The notes below the pieces were generated by a model, which made no database searches, was not told where the DNA came from, and saw only the letters and a program-made list of their open reading frames with translations. 61,728 bases of DNA from contig CADAWN010000014.1 in assembly GCA_902791625.1 (NCBI GenBank), forward strand, positions 1 through 61,728, given 5' to 3'. This DNA comes from an uncultured Erysipelotrichaceae bacterium (lineage in GTDB: Bacteria; Bacillota_I; Bacilli_A; RF39; UBA660). Position 1 is the stretch's first letter; every line of letters starts with the position of its first letter. Shown in pieces: positions 37,897-46,775 of this stretch. The translations under genes were made by a program, and so were the position numbers.

Positions 37897-38895
37897 CTTT
37901 TGTAATTCTTTTAAAGCTGCGATAAATTCATTAGTTTTCCTAATTTCTTCATCGAATTTTTCATAATCTGCAGTATTTTCTAGTTCTAATTCTGTATGAC
38001 TAATATCTTCTGTAATAGGTTTTTCTTTTCTTTCTATACCATATACTGGTGAGATAATAGGACTATTTTCAAACTTAGTAATTCTCTCCATTGTAGGAAA
38101 TACTACTTTCTTAACTTCTTTTTCTTCAGGTTTTACTTCTACTACAACTTCTTCTTTCTTTTCTTCTTCTGCAACTACTGCATTAATTTTAGCTTGTTCC
38201 TCTTCCCAACGAGCTTTTAAATCATCTAATGTTATAGGTTCATTACCTTCATCTTCATATTGTACAACTTCATTATTTTGATATATATCATTTGCTTTAC
38301 TCATTAATTCATCTAAACTAATAATAGCATTAGCTTCTTGTTCTTTTTCAAAGAATGTTAACTCATCTTTTTCTGCTTCTTTATTTTCTATCTTTTCTTC
38401 TGCTTTTTTCTTTTCAAGTTCAGCTCTAATTTCTAATTCTTTAGTTAATCTTTCTAATTCTTCTTTAGCTTCTTCTTGATTTAATTCAATTGGTGCATAA
38501 GTTATTTCTTCTTTTACTTCTTCTACAACAGGTATTTCCTTATTTTTTGTAGCTGTAAGAGATTCAACAACATCTTCTTTCTTATCTTCATTATCTATAA
38601 TTATAATAGGTTCACTAACTTCAGATTTTACATTATTATTGTCTAAAACAACATTTTCTACATTACTATTAGTATCTTCAATAGTTATAGCTGGAGTCTC
38701 TTTCTTTTCTTCTTGTTCTAATAGATCATTATTATTTATAAACTCATCTAATTCTTTAGTATTTTGTTTTTGTAATCTTGATTCCTTAGTTCTACTAATA
38801 CCAATATATAAAACAATACCAGTAATAACTAATATTGAAACTATTAATATAGTTATAAATGTTGGATTTTGAAATAATTCTGTTAAATCTATCAT
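37885..38895 (-). CDS. Acidic single-pass membrane protein of unknown function
   Basis: 336 residues. A short outside N-terminus, one membrane helix (about residues 13-33), then a long cytoplasmic tail that is extremely Glu/Lys-rich with coiled-coil character (about 140-190 and 225-265), ending with a conserved-looking ELENTADYEKFDEEIRKTNEFIAALKELQKKL helix that is split here as two segments around DEEIRK. The topology (N-out, one helix, long coiled coil) is reminiscent of cell-division or cytoskeletal membrane tethers such as EzrA or GpsB partners, but there is no sequence match I can claim. ATG follows GAGGTGTAAAAG. Own terminator; a 6-bp dyad TTGTCA/TGACAA lies upstream at 38974-38991. Confidence 0.7.
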   Translation of the reverse strand: MIDLTELFQNPTFITILIVSILVITGIVLYIGISRTKESRLQKQNTKELDEFINNNDLLEQEEKKETPAITIEDTNSNVENVVLDNNNVKSEVSEPIIIIDNEDKKEDVVESLTATKNKEIPVVEEVKEEITYAPIELNQEEAKEELERLTKELEIRAELEKKKAEEKIENKEAEKDELTFFEKEQEANAIISLDELMSKANDIYQNNEVVQYEDEGNEPITLDDLKARWEEEQAKINAVVAEEEKKEEVVVEVKPEEKEVKKVVFPTMERITKFENSPIISPVYGIERKEKPITEDISHTELELENTADYEKFDEEIRKTNEFIAALKELQKKLD

Positions 38896-39027
38896 CTTTT
38901 ACACCTCTATCTACATTTAAGTTTATCACATTAAGTTATAGTTGTGAAACAAAATAGTAAAAAATATATCTTTTTGTCATCAATTTGACAACTAAATCTA
39001 TAATATCATATTTTCCAAAATTTCTAC

Positions 39028-39054
39028 TAAAAAAGTTCTCTTTTTAGAGAACTT
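39028..39054 (-). terminator. Terminator of the secreted protein at 39062
   Basis: AAGTTCTCT (39033-39041) pairs with AGAGAACTT (39046-39054) over a TTTT loop, T-run after it on the minus strand. The same stem sequence closes the paralogous gene at 58707. Confidence 0.88.
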
Positions 39055-39061
39055 CCATTAT

Positions 39062-40381
39062 TTAATTACTTTTTCTTTTTCTAATTATAAGTATTGAACC
39101 TGCACCAACCATTATACTTCCAATAATTATTAATAAACTACTTTGACTAATTCCAGTATTACCTGTTTTTACTACTTGTTTTTCATTAGATATTGTTCCA
39201 GTTGATTCAGATGTATTTGTTTCCTCTTTAGATACATCTTTTAATTCAAATGGCTTAGATTGTGTTCCATTTCCCTCACCGGTAAATTGAACACTTGATT
39301 TTAAGAAGACTACTGGGCGAACAGACCCTGCGTACATCGCGATATCGTCGGTGACAGAGCCTGTCGAGTACACATGGAACACATGGTTGGAGGAATTGAA
39401 AGAAAGCGCACGAGGCGAAAGAGACCATGTCCACATACTTGTATTTAATAGCCAGTCATTATTCTTACAATCTGTATAAGTATTATTCCAGTTTGAAACA
39501 CTATTATCACTTACATATCCAGCATGAACAGTTAGACATGTATTTCTATTATATGTTGATCCTCCACCTGTTGCATATATATAATCACTTGGATAAAGTA
39601 GCCCTACTTTACCTTGCCAAGTAGTAGTCCTATCTACTGTATCTGTACAAGAAGTTCCAATTGAACATTGTTTACCATTTAAATTTCCTCTTTCAAAGTT
39701 ATATGCAAAACTTGCTGTAAACGTATTAGCTGCCCATATATTTTGTGAAGCATTAACACTTCCTAAATACCATGTTGCATTATCTATCATATTTCTTGCT
39801 GCATCACTTTTTAGTCCTGAAGTTGTAAAATTACAAGATGCTGTTTTATAATTTGCATAATTATAACAATATCCACTTGATGCATTCCAATATAAGCTAT
39901 TGTTAACTAAACCAGTTGTATAATCTGAATCGGCATTACTTCCACATGTAGTACCACTATAAGTTGCATTACATTTTAAATCTTTATTACTTTCATAACC
40001 TGGGTTAAGTAGTTTCATTAAATCTGCTCCAGTATAAGTTCCACTTGCTCCCCACTGGTTAACTCCATATCCATCATTTACATCAACACCTGATGTATCC
40101 CATGAATAGTTTCCTATTGGATCTTCAATAATTTTTAATCTTCCATCAAATACACCTATTATTCTCCAAATTTGACCATTAAATGATACATAGTTATTTG
40201 GATTTGCTCCAATAAATCTTAAGTTATGATCTGGATCATCATCTGCAATAGATGTTCCTATTGTATTAAGTGCTCTTATCCTTGTTTCTGGATCATATGT
40301 TTCTTCCGCAAATACATTATTAGTTAAAGTAAATGTAAATACTGAAATTAAGAATATAAATACTATTTTTAGTTTTTTCAT
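39062..40381 (-). CDS. Secreted cell-wall protein with DUF6273-like domain and putative variable C-terminal region
   Basis: 439 residues. A Sec signal peptide ends near FAEE (about residue 26). A mature domain begins DPETRIRALNT and contains FNGQIWRIIGVFDG, then a region ending VRPVVFLKSS (DUF6273-like; tentative). A Thr/Ser/Glu-rich spacer leads to VVKTGNTGISQSS, a hydrophobic helix and RKRKSN, which has the layout of a sortase sorting signal but without the LP of LPxTG. Residues about 317-358 are encoded by a strikingly GC-rich block. The protein is a paralogue of the one at 58707. ATG follows AGAGGTGTTTAT. Likely wall- or membrane-anchored and surface exposed. Confidence 0.75.
   Translation of the reverse strand: MKKLKIVFIFLISVFTFTLTNNVFAEETYDPETRIRALNTIGTSIADDDPDHNLRFIGANPNNYVSFNGQIWRIIGVFDGRLKIIEDPIGNYSWDTSGVDVNDGYGVNQWGASGTYTGADLMKLLNPGYESNKDLKCNATYSGTTCGSNADSDYTTGLVNNSLYWNASSGYCYNYANYKTASCNFTTSGLKSDAARNMIDNATWYLGSVNASQNIWAANTFTASFAYNFERGNLNGKQCSIGTSCTDTVDRTTTWQGKVGLLYPSDYIYATGGGSTYNRNTCLTVHAGYVSDNSVSNWNNTYTDCKNNDWLLNTSMWTWSLSPRALSFNSSNHVFHVYSTGSVTDDIAMYAGSVRPVVFLKSSVQFTGEGNGTQSKPFELKDVSKEETNTSESTGTISNEKQVVKTGNTGISQSSLLIIIGSIMVGAGSILIIRKRKSN
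39308..39432 (-). other. GC-rich segment resembling a DGR variable repeat
   Basis: Counting 39311-39430 by hand gives 63 G/C of 120 (52%), against about 30% in the next 60 bases and in the gene overall. It encodes the run from WSLSPRALSF to GSVRPVVF, near the C-terminal part of the domain, where diversity-generating retroelements place variable repeats in similar proteins. Many codons end in C or G (TCG, GCG, GTG, GAC, ATC), unlike the rest of the gene. No template repeat or reverse transcriptase is in the window. Confidence 0.55.
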
Positions 40382-40527
40382 ATAAACACCTCTATCTTAT
40401 CTTTATAATACCATATAAATTAATACTTGTTAAGTATAACTAAAATATATATATATATTTGGACACTTATTTTACAACTATACTTAAGAAATAATTCTAA
40501 TGTTTTTATTATTTCATAGACTATAAT

Positions 40528-41832
40528 ATGAAAGAAAAATTTATTAAATCAACTATTATATTAATTATTGGTGGAGTTATTACTAAGATTCTTGGTATGT
40601 TATATAAAATAATACTTACTAGGTATTTAACGACTGAAGCATTGGGACTCTATATGATGATTCTACCTACTTTTATTTTATTTATTAGTATTGCATCATT
40701 TGGTTTTCCTGTTGCAATATCTAAAATGATAAGTGAAGATGATAAAAATAATAAAAGACTACTATCTACATCAATTATTTTTATCTTATTAATAAATATT
40801 ATTTTAATATTTATAATACTAATAATTTCAAAACCATTATCTATACATTTTTTGCATAATAAAAATTGTACATATCCAATTATGGCTACTAGTATTATTA
40901 TTCCTTTTACTAGTATTGAAAGTATTATTAAGAGTTATTTCTTTGGTAAACAAAAAATGATTCCACTTGTATTATCTAACATAGCTGAAGATATAGTTAA
41001 AATATTAGCAATTATAATTCTATTTCCATATTTTAAAGATTACTCTATTTCATCTATAGTTACTTTTATTATTTTATTTGGTATTATTTCTGAAATCACT
41101 TCTCTACTTACTCTATTTATGTTTTTACCTAGAAAAGTAAAAATTACAAAAAAAGATTTAAAGCCTAGTAAAATCTATTTAAAAGATTCATTGTCCATAG
41201 GAGTACCTACTACATTATCTAAGTTAGTAGGATCAATCACTTATTTCCTAGAACCTATTATTCTAACATCAGTACTTTTATATATAGGATATAAGAATAG
41301 CTATATAATAAAAGAATATGGTATTTTAAGTGGTTATAGTATTCCTATTATTCTTCTACCTAACTTTTTTACTATTGCAATAAGTCAAGCACTTCTACCA
41401 GTAATATCTAAAGAATATAAAAATAAAAATCTTAAAGAAGTAAAAAGAAAGATAATGCAAGCTATATATTATTCTTTAATTATAGGTATTCCTTTTACTA
41501 TATGTTTAGTAGTTTTTCCTAATTTATTTTTAAAACTAATTTATAATACAGATAAAGGAATAAGTTATATACGTTTCTTAGCACCTATTTGCTTACTTCA
41601 ATATATTCAAGCTCCACTTTCCAGTAGTCTGGATGCGATGGGATTATCTAATAAGAATTTTTATGCGAATCTAATTGGATCCATTATAAGAATAGTCTTA
41701 TTACCAATACTTTCTATATTTAAAATAGGTCTTTGGGGTTTAGTTATCTCTACAAGTATTAATATAGTAGTTGTAACATTCATTAATATAAAACAAATAA
41801 AACTAGCTATTTATGAAGTGAACCCCAAATAG
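40528..41832 (+). CDS. Polysaccharide/lipid flippase (MATE-like, SpoVB/MurJ type)
   Basis: A 434-residue polytopic membrane protein with about 12-14 hydrophobic segments, of the MOP-superfamily group that contains SpoVB, MurJ and Wzx. The N-terminal FIKSTIILIIGGVITKILGMLYKII is typical of the SpoVB-like subgroup, whose members are thought to flip lipid-linked cell-wall precursors. The substrate here is not determined. There is no Shine-Dalgarno: TATAAT (40522-40527) abuts the ATG. The last five codons (EVNPK) and the stop come from the inserted IS; without it the protein would end in IYS. Confidence 0.88.
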   Translation: MKEKFIKSTIILIIGGVITKILGMLYKIILTRYLTTEALGLYMMILPTFILFISIASFGFPVAISKMISEDDKNNKRLLSTSIIFILLINIILIFIILIISKPLSIHFLHNKNCTYPIMATSIIIPFTSIESIIKSYFFGKQKMIPLVLSNIAEDIVKILAIIILFPYFKDYSISSIVTFIILFGIISEITSLLTLFMFLPRKVKITKKDLKPSKIYLKDSLSIGVPTTLSKLVGSITYFLEPIILTSVLLYIGYKNSYIIKEYGILSGYSIPIILLPNFFTIAISQALLPVISKEYKNKNLKEVKRKIMQAIYYSLIIGIPFTICLVVFPNLFLKLIYNTDKGISYIRFLAPICLLQYIQAPLSSSLDAMGLSNKNFYANLIGSIIRIVLLPILSIFKIGLWGLVISTSINIVVVTFINIKQIKLAIYEVNPK

Positions 41833-41877
41833 TTCACAGAAATAAAAAACTAGTTGTATATAAAAAAAAGAAATCAT

Positions 41878-42687
41878 TTAATTTGATTTCTTTTTTGATT
41901 TTAATCTAGATGTGTTGTAAAATAATATCCAATCTTCTACAAGTTTTTGGTATTCTTGTAAAGATGTGATATTATTGTTATACAAAGTTTCTTTTTTGAG
42001 TAGTGCATGCCATGATTCAATTGGTGCATCATCAATGGGAGTGCCTTTTCTAGCCATTGAAATTGTTATCCCATTTGACTCACAAACAGCTTTGTATTGA
42101 TGAGATGTATATTGGAATCCTTGATCACTATGAATGATTAAGCCATGTACATCTCTTTCTTTTGCAATTGCATCATTTATTGTATTCATAACCAAATTAA
42201 TATCATTAAATTTAGAAATTTTATATGAAACAACATGTCTATCATATAAATCAATGATTGTTGATAGATATAACCGTTTTCCTTTAAATATTAGATATGT
42301 TACATCTGTATCCCATACCTTATTCAAAGCATTTGTTTTGAAATTTCTTTTTAATAAATTTGGCTTAACATTTTCTTCAATTCTTTTATATCTAAAGTTA
42401 GGCCTTATTCTACGAATATATTCTGGTTTTACATTGTATTTGTTCATTATTCTAGCAACTTTTTTATGATTAAATATTACACCATATTCAATCTTTAAGC
42501 CTTCAGTTATCCTACGATATCCATATGTACCTTTAGAATCATCAAATACTTTTTTTATCATTAAATAATCTAAATAATCTGGATCATCAGAATTTCTATA
42601 TTTATAATAAGTTCTTTTACTTATTTCTAAGACAGCACACATGTTTGAAAGTTTGTATTTATTAATATATAAATTAATAAAAGTCAC
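41878..42687 (-). CDS. IS3-family transposase OrfB (DDE integrase domain)
   Basis: 269 residues as an independent frame (GTG at 42687), but normally made as an OrfAB fusion. An HTH_21-type N-terminal segment (YGYRRITEGL) precedes the integrase core with the DDE triad: WDTDVTYL, IIHSDQGFQYTS and PIESWHALLKKE. The end (FYNTSRLKSKKKSN) lacks the LSPxxYR motif found in many IS150-like proteins, so it may be a short variant. The reading frame overlaps orfA by GTGA. Confidence 0.93.
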   Translation of the reverse strand: MTFINLYINKYKLSNMCAVLEISKRTYYKYRNSDDPDYLDYLMIKKVFDDSKGTYGYRRITEGLKIEYGVIFNHKKVARIMNKYNVKPEYIRRIRPNFRYKRIEENVKPNLLKRNFKTNALNKVWDTDVTYLIFKGKRLYLSTIIDLYDRHVVSYKISKFNDINLVMNTINDAIAKERDVHGLIIHSDQGFQYTSHQYKAVCESNGITISMARKGTPIDDAPIESWHALLKKETLYNNNITSLQEYQKLVEDWILFYNTSRLKSKKKSN

Positions 42688-42959
42688 TTTCTCTCTCGTT
42701 GTGCCTTTAGGAAGGCTTGGTATTTTTTTAATATTTCGTATCTTTCTTTATAATCTATATTTTCTTCTTTTTTTCTACCACGATTTTCTTTTATAGTAGC
42801 TAAATCAATACCTTTTTTATAAAAATTGTAATACCAATTTTTTATTGATGAATTAGAAATATTATATTTTTTTTCTAAAGAATAGAAACTTTCATTACTA
42901 GAAACATATTCATCAATAATTTTCTTTTTAAATTCATTAGTGTATTTATTATTAGGCAT
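42684..42959 (-). CDS. IS3-family transposase OrfA (helix-turn-helix)
   Basis: 91 residues with an HTH_28-like DNA-binding domain (SFYSLEKKYNISNSSIKNWY) and a basic, leucine-zipper-like end. ATG follows AAAGGAGG. A heptamer A AAA AAA at 42723-42729 (codons TTA AAA AAA) is a -1 slippage site; slipping gives ...PSLPKGTTREKVTF and reads directly into orfB. Confidence 0.9.
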   Translation of the reverse strand: MPNNKYTNEFKKKIIDEYVSSNESFYSLEKKYNISNSSIKNWYYNFYKKGIDLATIKENRGRKKEENIDYKERYEILKKYQAFLKAQRERK

Positions 42960-43056
42960 AAAAATAGAACCTCCTTTCTTGAGATTCTATTTTATACAAA
43001 ACTAGTCTTTTTTTTAAGTGTCCAAAATGGGGTTCACTTCATTTATAGCTAGTTTA

Positions 43057-45029
43057 TTAATTATAGATATATAATTCATGTTGAGCACGCGTACAAGCAA
43101 CGTAAAGTAAGTTTTTTTCATCTCTTTTATATTTAGAGTCTGGATCATTATAAACTATAACTGCATCAAATTCTAATCCTTTAGATAAGTATGCAGGAAT
43201 AACTACAATATCAGTTTTAGCTTGCACAGTCTTATCATCTATTAAAGTAACATTAATGTCTTTCTCCAACATTTTATATACTTTTTCAGCTATTATACTA
43301 TCTTTAGTAATAATAGCTATCTTTATATAATCAAGTTCTAAAGTATTAATATCATTAATAAAAGTAGTTTTTAAATCAGTAATATTTCTTCTTTCTTATT
43401 AGTATATTCAATTATTTGAGGTGATGAACGATAAGTTTTTAATAACTCTATATATTTAGAATCAATAAATATCTTTTCTAAATCTTTTAATGATTTATGA
43501 TGATAATAAGGATTAATATTTTGATTAATATCTCCTAATATCGTAAATGATGCTTTTTTAAATATTTTAGAAATAATTATATATTGAAGTTTATTATAGT
43601 CCTGTGCTTCATCTATAACTACTTGTTTAATATTAGCTTCATAAGTAAACCCTTTTAAAATACCTTTCATATAAGTAAACAAAAGTCCATCTTCATAACT
43701 AAGTTCTTTTTTATCTACAAAACTATCTATTGTTTTTTGATCTAATTTAATCTTACAAAATTTGCTCATAAAGAAATGTCTATATATTTCTTTAATATCA
43801 TCACTATAGTTAGAACACTCTTTTAATAATTTTTTAAATGTTTTAATCTTTTTAAGAGAACCTTTATAAAAGTTAGAACATAGTTTTTCACTTATTTCAT
43901 CAATTCTCTCTAGTAATGGTAATTTATCATATTTATAATGAAGTAAATGATTTAATTCTTCACTAGTTACAATATGATCATCTCTTTCTTTTAAGTCTTT
44001 TACAAATCTACTATGAGTTACATAGAATTTTAAGTATGCATCTATATCATCTATTATTTCATCACTTTGTTTATACTTAACTAACTGAATATGACTTTCT
44101 TCATATGAATAGTATCTAGAAATAAAGTCTGAGAAGTTTTCTACTCCATCATACTCATCTATAAAGAAACTAATATAATCATTAAAAGTAGTTTCTAATG
44201 TATTATCTTCACCTAACTCTGGTAAGACATTAGAAATATAGTCTGTAAATATATTATTAGGTGAGAATATTAAAATATTATTAGAATTTAAATGTTCTAA
44301 TCTATAAAGAAGAAAAGCAATACGATGAAGTGCGACAGATGTTTTACCTGAACCAGCTATTCCTTGAACAATTAAGTTTTTATCTTCTAAATTTCTAATT
44401 ACTTTATTTTGTTCTTGTTGAATAGTATTTACGATATTTTTCATTCTGTCACTTGATGATGTTGCGAGTATTTCTTGTAATAAGTCATCATCAATATTAA
44501 GTGAATTATCAAATACTCCTACTAAATAATTATCTTCTATTTTATATTGTCTTTTTCTTTTTAATTGTCCTTCAAATTTACCACCTGGAGCACAAAAAGA
44601 ACATGGACCTACTTCATAATCATAAAATAAACTACATATAGGACTACGCCAATCATATAAAATGTTATTGTCGTTCTCATCTTTTAAATAAGTAGTTGAA
44701 ATATAAATAACTTCGTTTTCTTCTTCTAAATTATCTTTATATATAATAGATGCGAAATATGGTTTACCCTCTATTCTTAATAATTTTCTTAAGTACTTTT
44801 CTTTCTGAATTATTCTATTTTCTTCTACATCAGTACTTGCTTTAGCTTGAACAATATCACCACTATCAAAAGAACTAGAATCTTGCCATACTAGTTTTTT
44901 AAATTCAACTAAATCTAGACTGTTTATTCTAACAGCACTACCTAGTTCTTTAATCTGTTTATCTAACACTAAAGAAACATCTTTAAGATGTTTCTTTTCA
45001 ATTAGTTCATCTTCTTTTGATATTGACAT
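43057..45029 (-). pseudogene. helD: HelD-like UvrD-family ATPase (RNA polymerase recycling factor), frameshifted
   Basis: HelD removes stalled RNA polymerase from DNA. The main frame (45029-43371, 552 residues) has an N-terminal coiled-coil arm (SISKEDELIEKKHL) and Walker A in IVQGIAGSGKTSVALHR, followed by VVIDEAQDYNKLQ and a GDINQNINP motif. It stops after KKEEILLI. A different frame continues at once with TDLKTTFINDINT through IAIITKDSIAEKVYKMLEK into LSKGLEFDAVIVY and NLLYVACTRAQHELYIYN (ending 43057), the missing helicase motifs. Adding one base near 43380-43385 would restore a protein of about 655 residues. The lesion is 340 bases from the IS and separate from it. Confidence 0.85.
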
Positions 45030-45042
45030 AACTACTCCTATG

Positions 45043-46428
45043 TTATTTATTTAATAGTTTATTTGTTAAACCTTCAAATTCTTTACTAATTTCTTCTAAT
45101 CTTTCTTCTGTTTTAGCTTCAAATCTTAAAGTTAAATTTGGTCCTGTGTTAGAAGCTCTTAAAAGAGCAAAACCATCATCAAATAAAACTTTAATTCCAT
45201 CTATTGTTAAATATTTATATCCTTTTTCTTTAACATATTCTTCTATTTGTTTAATTATCTCAAACTTAATATTATCATCTGCATGTAATTTTATTTCATC
45301 AGTTGAATAATATTTTGGTATATCACTAACTAATTCATCTACTGTTTTATTAGAACGTGATAAAAGTTCTATTATTCTAAGTCCTGCATATAATCCTGAA
45401 TCAAATCCTAAGAAGTGATCATTAAAATATACATGTCCTGAAAGTTCTGCTCCTACTGGTAAACCAAGTTCATAAACACGAGCTCTTGTATAAGAATTAC
45501 CTGTACGATAGCATTCTCCTTCTCCACCTAATTCATCTATTACATCTTGTACTGCTTTACTACATTTAACATCATATAAGAATTTTTTAGGTTCAACTCT
45601 ATCAAACATATCCTTAATCATTAAAATTAAGTAATGATCCATTGGAATAAATTTACCAGTATTAGATATTACTCCAACTCTATCACCATCTCCATCAAAA
45701 CCTACTCCAATATCCGCATTAGTTTCAATCACTTTTTTCTTTAGTTGTTCTAAGTTTTCTTCAACGCATGGATCGGGGTGATGGTTAGGAAATCTTCCAT
45801 CACTTTCAGTAAATAGTGGAACTATATCAATTGGAAACAAATTATATAATTCTTCTGCAATAATACTAGTTGTGCCATTACCACAATCAATTACTGCTTT
45901 TATATGTCTATCACCAAAAAATAGAGATTCTTTAAATAATTCAAAATATTCATCTTTTATATCATATTCTTTTACAGTACCTTCTCCTAATATAAAGTTT
46001 TCAGCTACCATATAATCATAGAAATCTTGTATTTCTTGTCCTCTACTATTACCTCTAGTGTTTAGTGTTTCAAGTGAAAATTTAAAACCATTTTCATCCT
46101 TAGGATTATGTGAAGCTGTAATCATAATACCAGATTTTATACCTAATTTAATACTTGCATAATAATACATTGGTGTAGTACATAGTCCTAAACTAACAAT
46201 TTCAACACCTGTTTCTTTTAAACCTTTAGTAAGTGCTTCATAAAGTGAAGGAGATGATAATCTATTATCATGTCCAATTAAGCATGTTTTTAGGCCTAAA
46301 TCTTGTATATTACTACCAAATGCAAGTCCAATTGTATAAGCAACACTTTCATCAATATCAGAGGGATATACTCCTCTAATATCATATCCTCTAAATATTT
46401 TTCTATTAATATTTCTATTTATTTCCAT
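45043..46428 (-). CDS. Phosphomannomutase/phosphoglucomutase
   Basis: An alpha-D-phosphohexomutase of 461 residues. The catalytic serine loop is ITASHNPKDENG near residue 98, the metal loop is FDGDGDRVG near residue 243, the sugar-binding loop is GAELSGHVYF, and the phosphate-binding RASNTGPNLTLRFE is at the C-terminus. GAELSGH fits the PMM/PGM (bifunctional) group better than glucosamine mutase. It would supply mannose-1-P or glucose-1-P for surface polysaccharides. ATG follows AGGAGGAG. It overlaps the preceding DUF1653 gene by 14 bases and is followed by helD. Confidence 0.93.
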   Translation of the reverse strand: MEINRNINRKIFRGYDIRGVYPSDIDESVAYTIGLAFGSNIQDLGLKTCLIGHDNRLSSPSLYEALTKGLKETGVEIVSLGLCTTPMYYYASIKLGIKSGIMITASHNPKDENGFKFSLETLNTRGNSRGQEIQDFYDYMVAENFILGEGTVKEYDIKDEYFELFKESLFFGDRHIKAVIDCGNGTTSIIAEELYNLFPIDIVPLFTESDGRFPNHHPDPCVEENLEQLKKKVIETNADIGVGFDGDGDRVGVISNTGKFIPMDHYLILMIKDMFDRVEPKKFLYDVKCSKAVQDVIDELGGEGECYRTGNSYTRARVYELGLPVGAELSGHVYFNDHFLGFDSGLYAGLRIIELLSRSNKTVDELVSDIPKYYSTDEIKLHADDNIKFEIIKQIEEYVKEKGYKYLTIDGIKVLFDDGFALLRASNTGPNLTLRFEAKTEERLEEISKEFEGLTNKLLNK

Positions 46429-46669
46429 ATTCTCCTCCTAATTCTACTAATGTAAAGCGATATTTACTTTCTACATTAGGATATTTTTCTTTATCTACTT
46501 CTGATAAAAACTCATCAAGTGGTCTTATCCATAATTTGTTATCACCATATAAAGCTCTATAAATTACTTTTTCTTCTAATGTTTCTGAGTCTATTCCAAT
46601 ATCTTCAACTATATAGTATTTACCTTTAAAATGTTTATAAACTCCTTTAATCTTAACTTTTTTCACCAT
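46415..46669 (-). CDS. DUF1653 domain protein
   Basis: 84 residues. The segment GVYKHFKGKYYIVEDIGIDSETLE and the following YRALYGDNKLWIRPLDEFL are the DUF1653 signature, a small cytoplasmic family of unknown function. The ATG at 46669 is the conventional choice; GTG at 46666 fits this genome's usual six-base spacing from GGTG equally well. It overlaps the mutase start by 14 bases, so the two are coupled. Confidence 0.85.
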   Translation of the reverse strand: MVKKVKIKGVYKHFKGKYYIVEDIGIDSETLEEKVIYRALYGDNKLWIRPLDEFLSEVDKEKYPNVESKYRFTLVELGGEYGNK

Positions 46670-46747
46670 TATCACCTATCTTAATATAATTATATCATTA
46701 AAAGAATATTATTATATTTATTTAAATAAAACTATACACTTATAGAC

Positions 46748-46775
46748 AAAAAAATAAAGAGAATTTCTTCTCTTT
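46748..46775 (-). terminator. Terminator of the beta-helix giant
   Basis: AAAGAGAA (46756-46763) pairs with TTCTCTTT (46768-46775) over a four-base loop, T-run after it on the minus strand. Confidence 0.88.

Larger units (their letters stand above)
41814..43041 (-). mobile_element. IS3-family (IS150-type) insertion sequence
   Basis: A 1228-bp element. The terminal inverted repeats are 13 of 13 identical (TGAAGTGAACCCC at 41814-41826 and its complement at 43029-43041) and remain partly alike further in (shared ACTAGT...GTATA). The ends are TG...CA as in the IS3 family, with a 4-bp TTTA target duplication. It carries orfA and orfB on the minus strand with a -1 frameshift site. All transposase parts look intact, so it may be active. 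Confidence 0.93.
41800..43055. terminator. Palindromic bidirectional terminator split by an IS
   Basis: Left of the IS is AAACTAGCTA-TTTA (41800-41813), right of it TTTA-TAGCTAGTTT (43042-43055). Joining them with one TTTA copy restores a perfect 10-bp stem with a TTTA loop between the convergent flippase and HelD genes, the form of a shared terminator. The two TTTA copies are the target duplication. Confidence 0.85.

Noticed and set aside
41878..42687. Truncated transposase
   Set aside because: The C-terminus is short, but the DDE triad is complete and the inverted repeats are intact, so a natural short variant is as likely.
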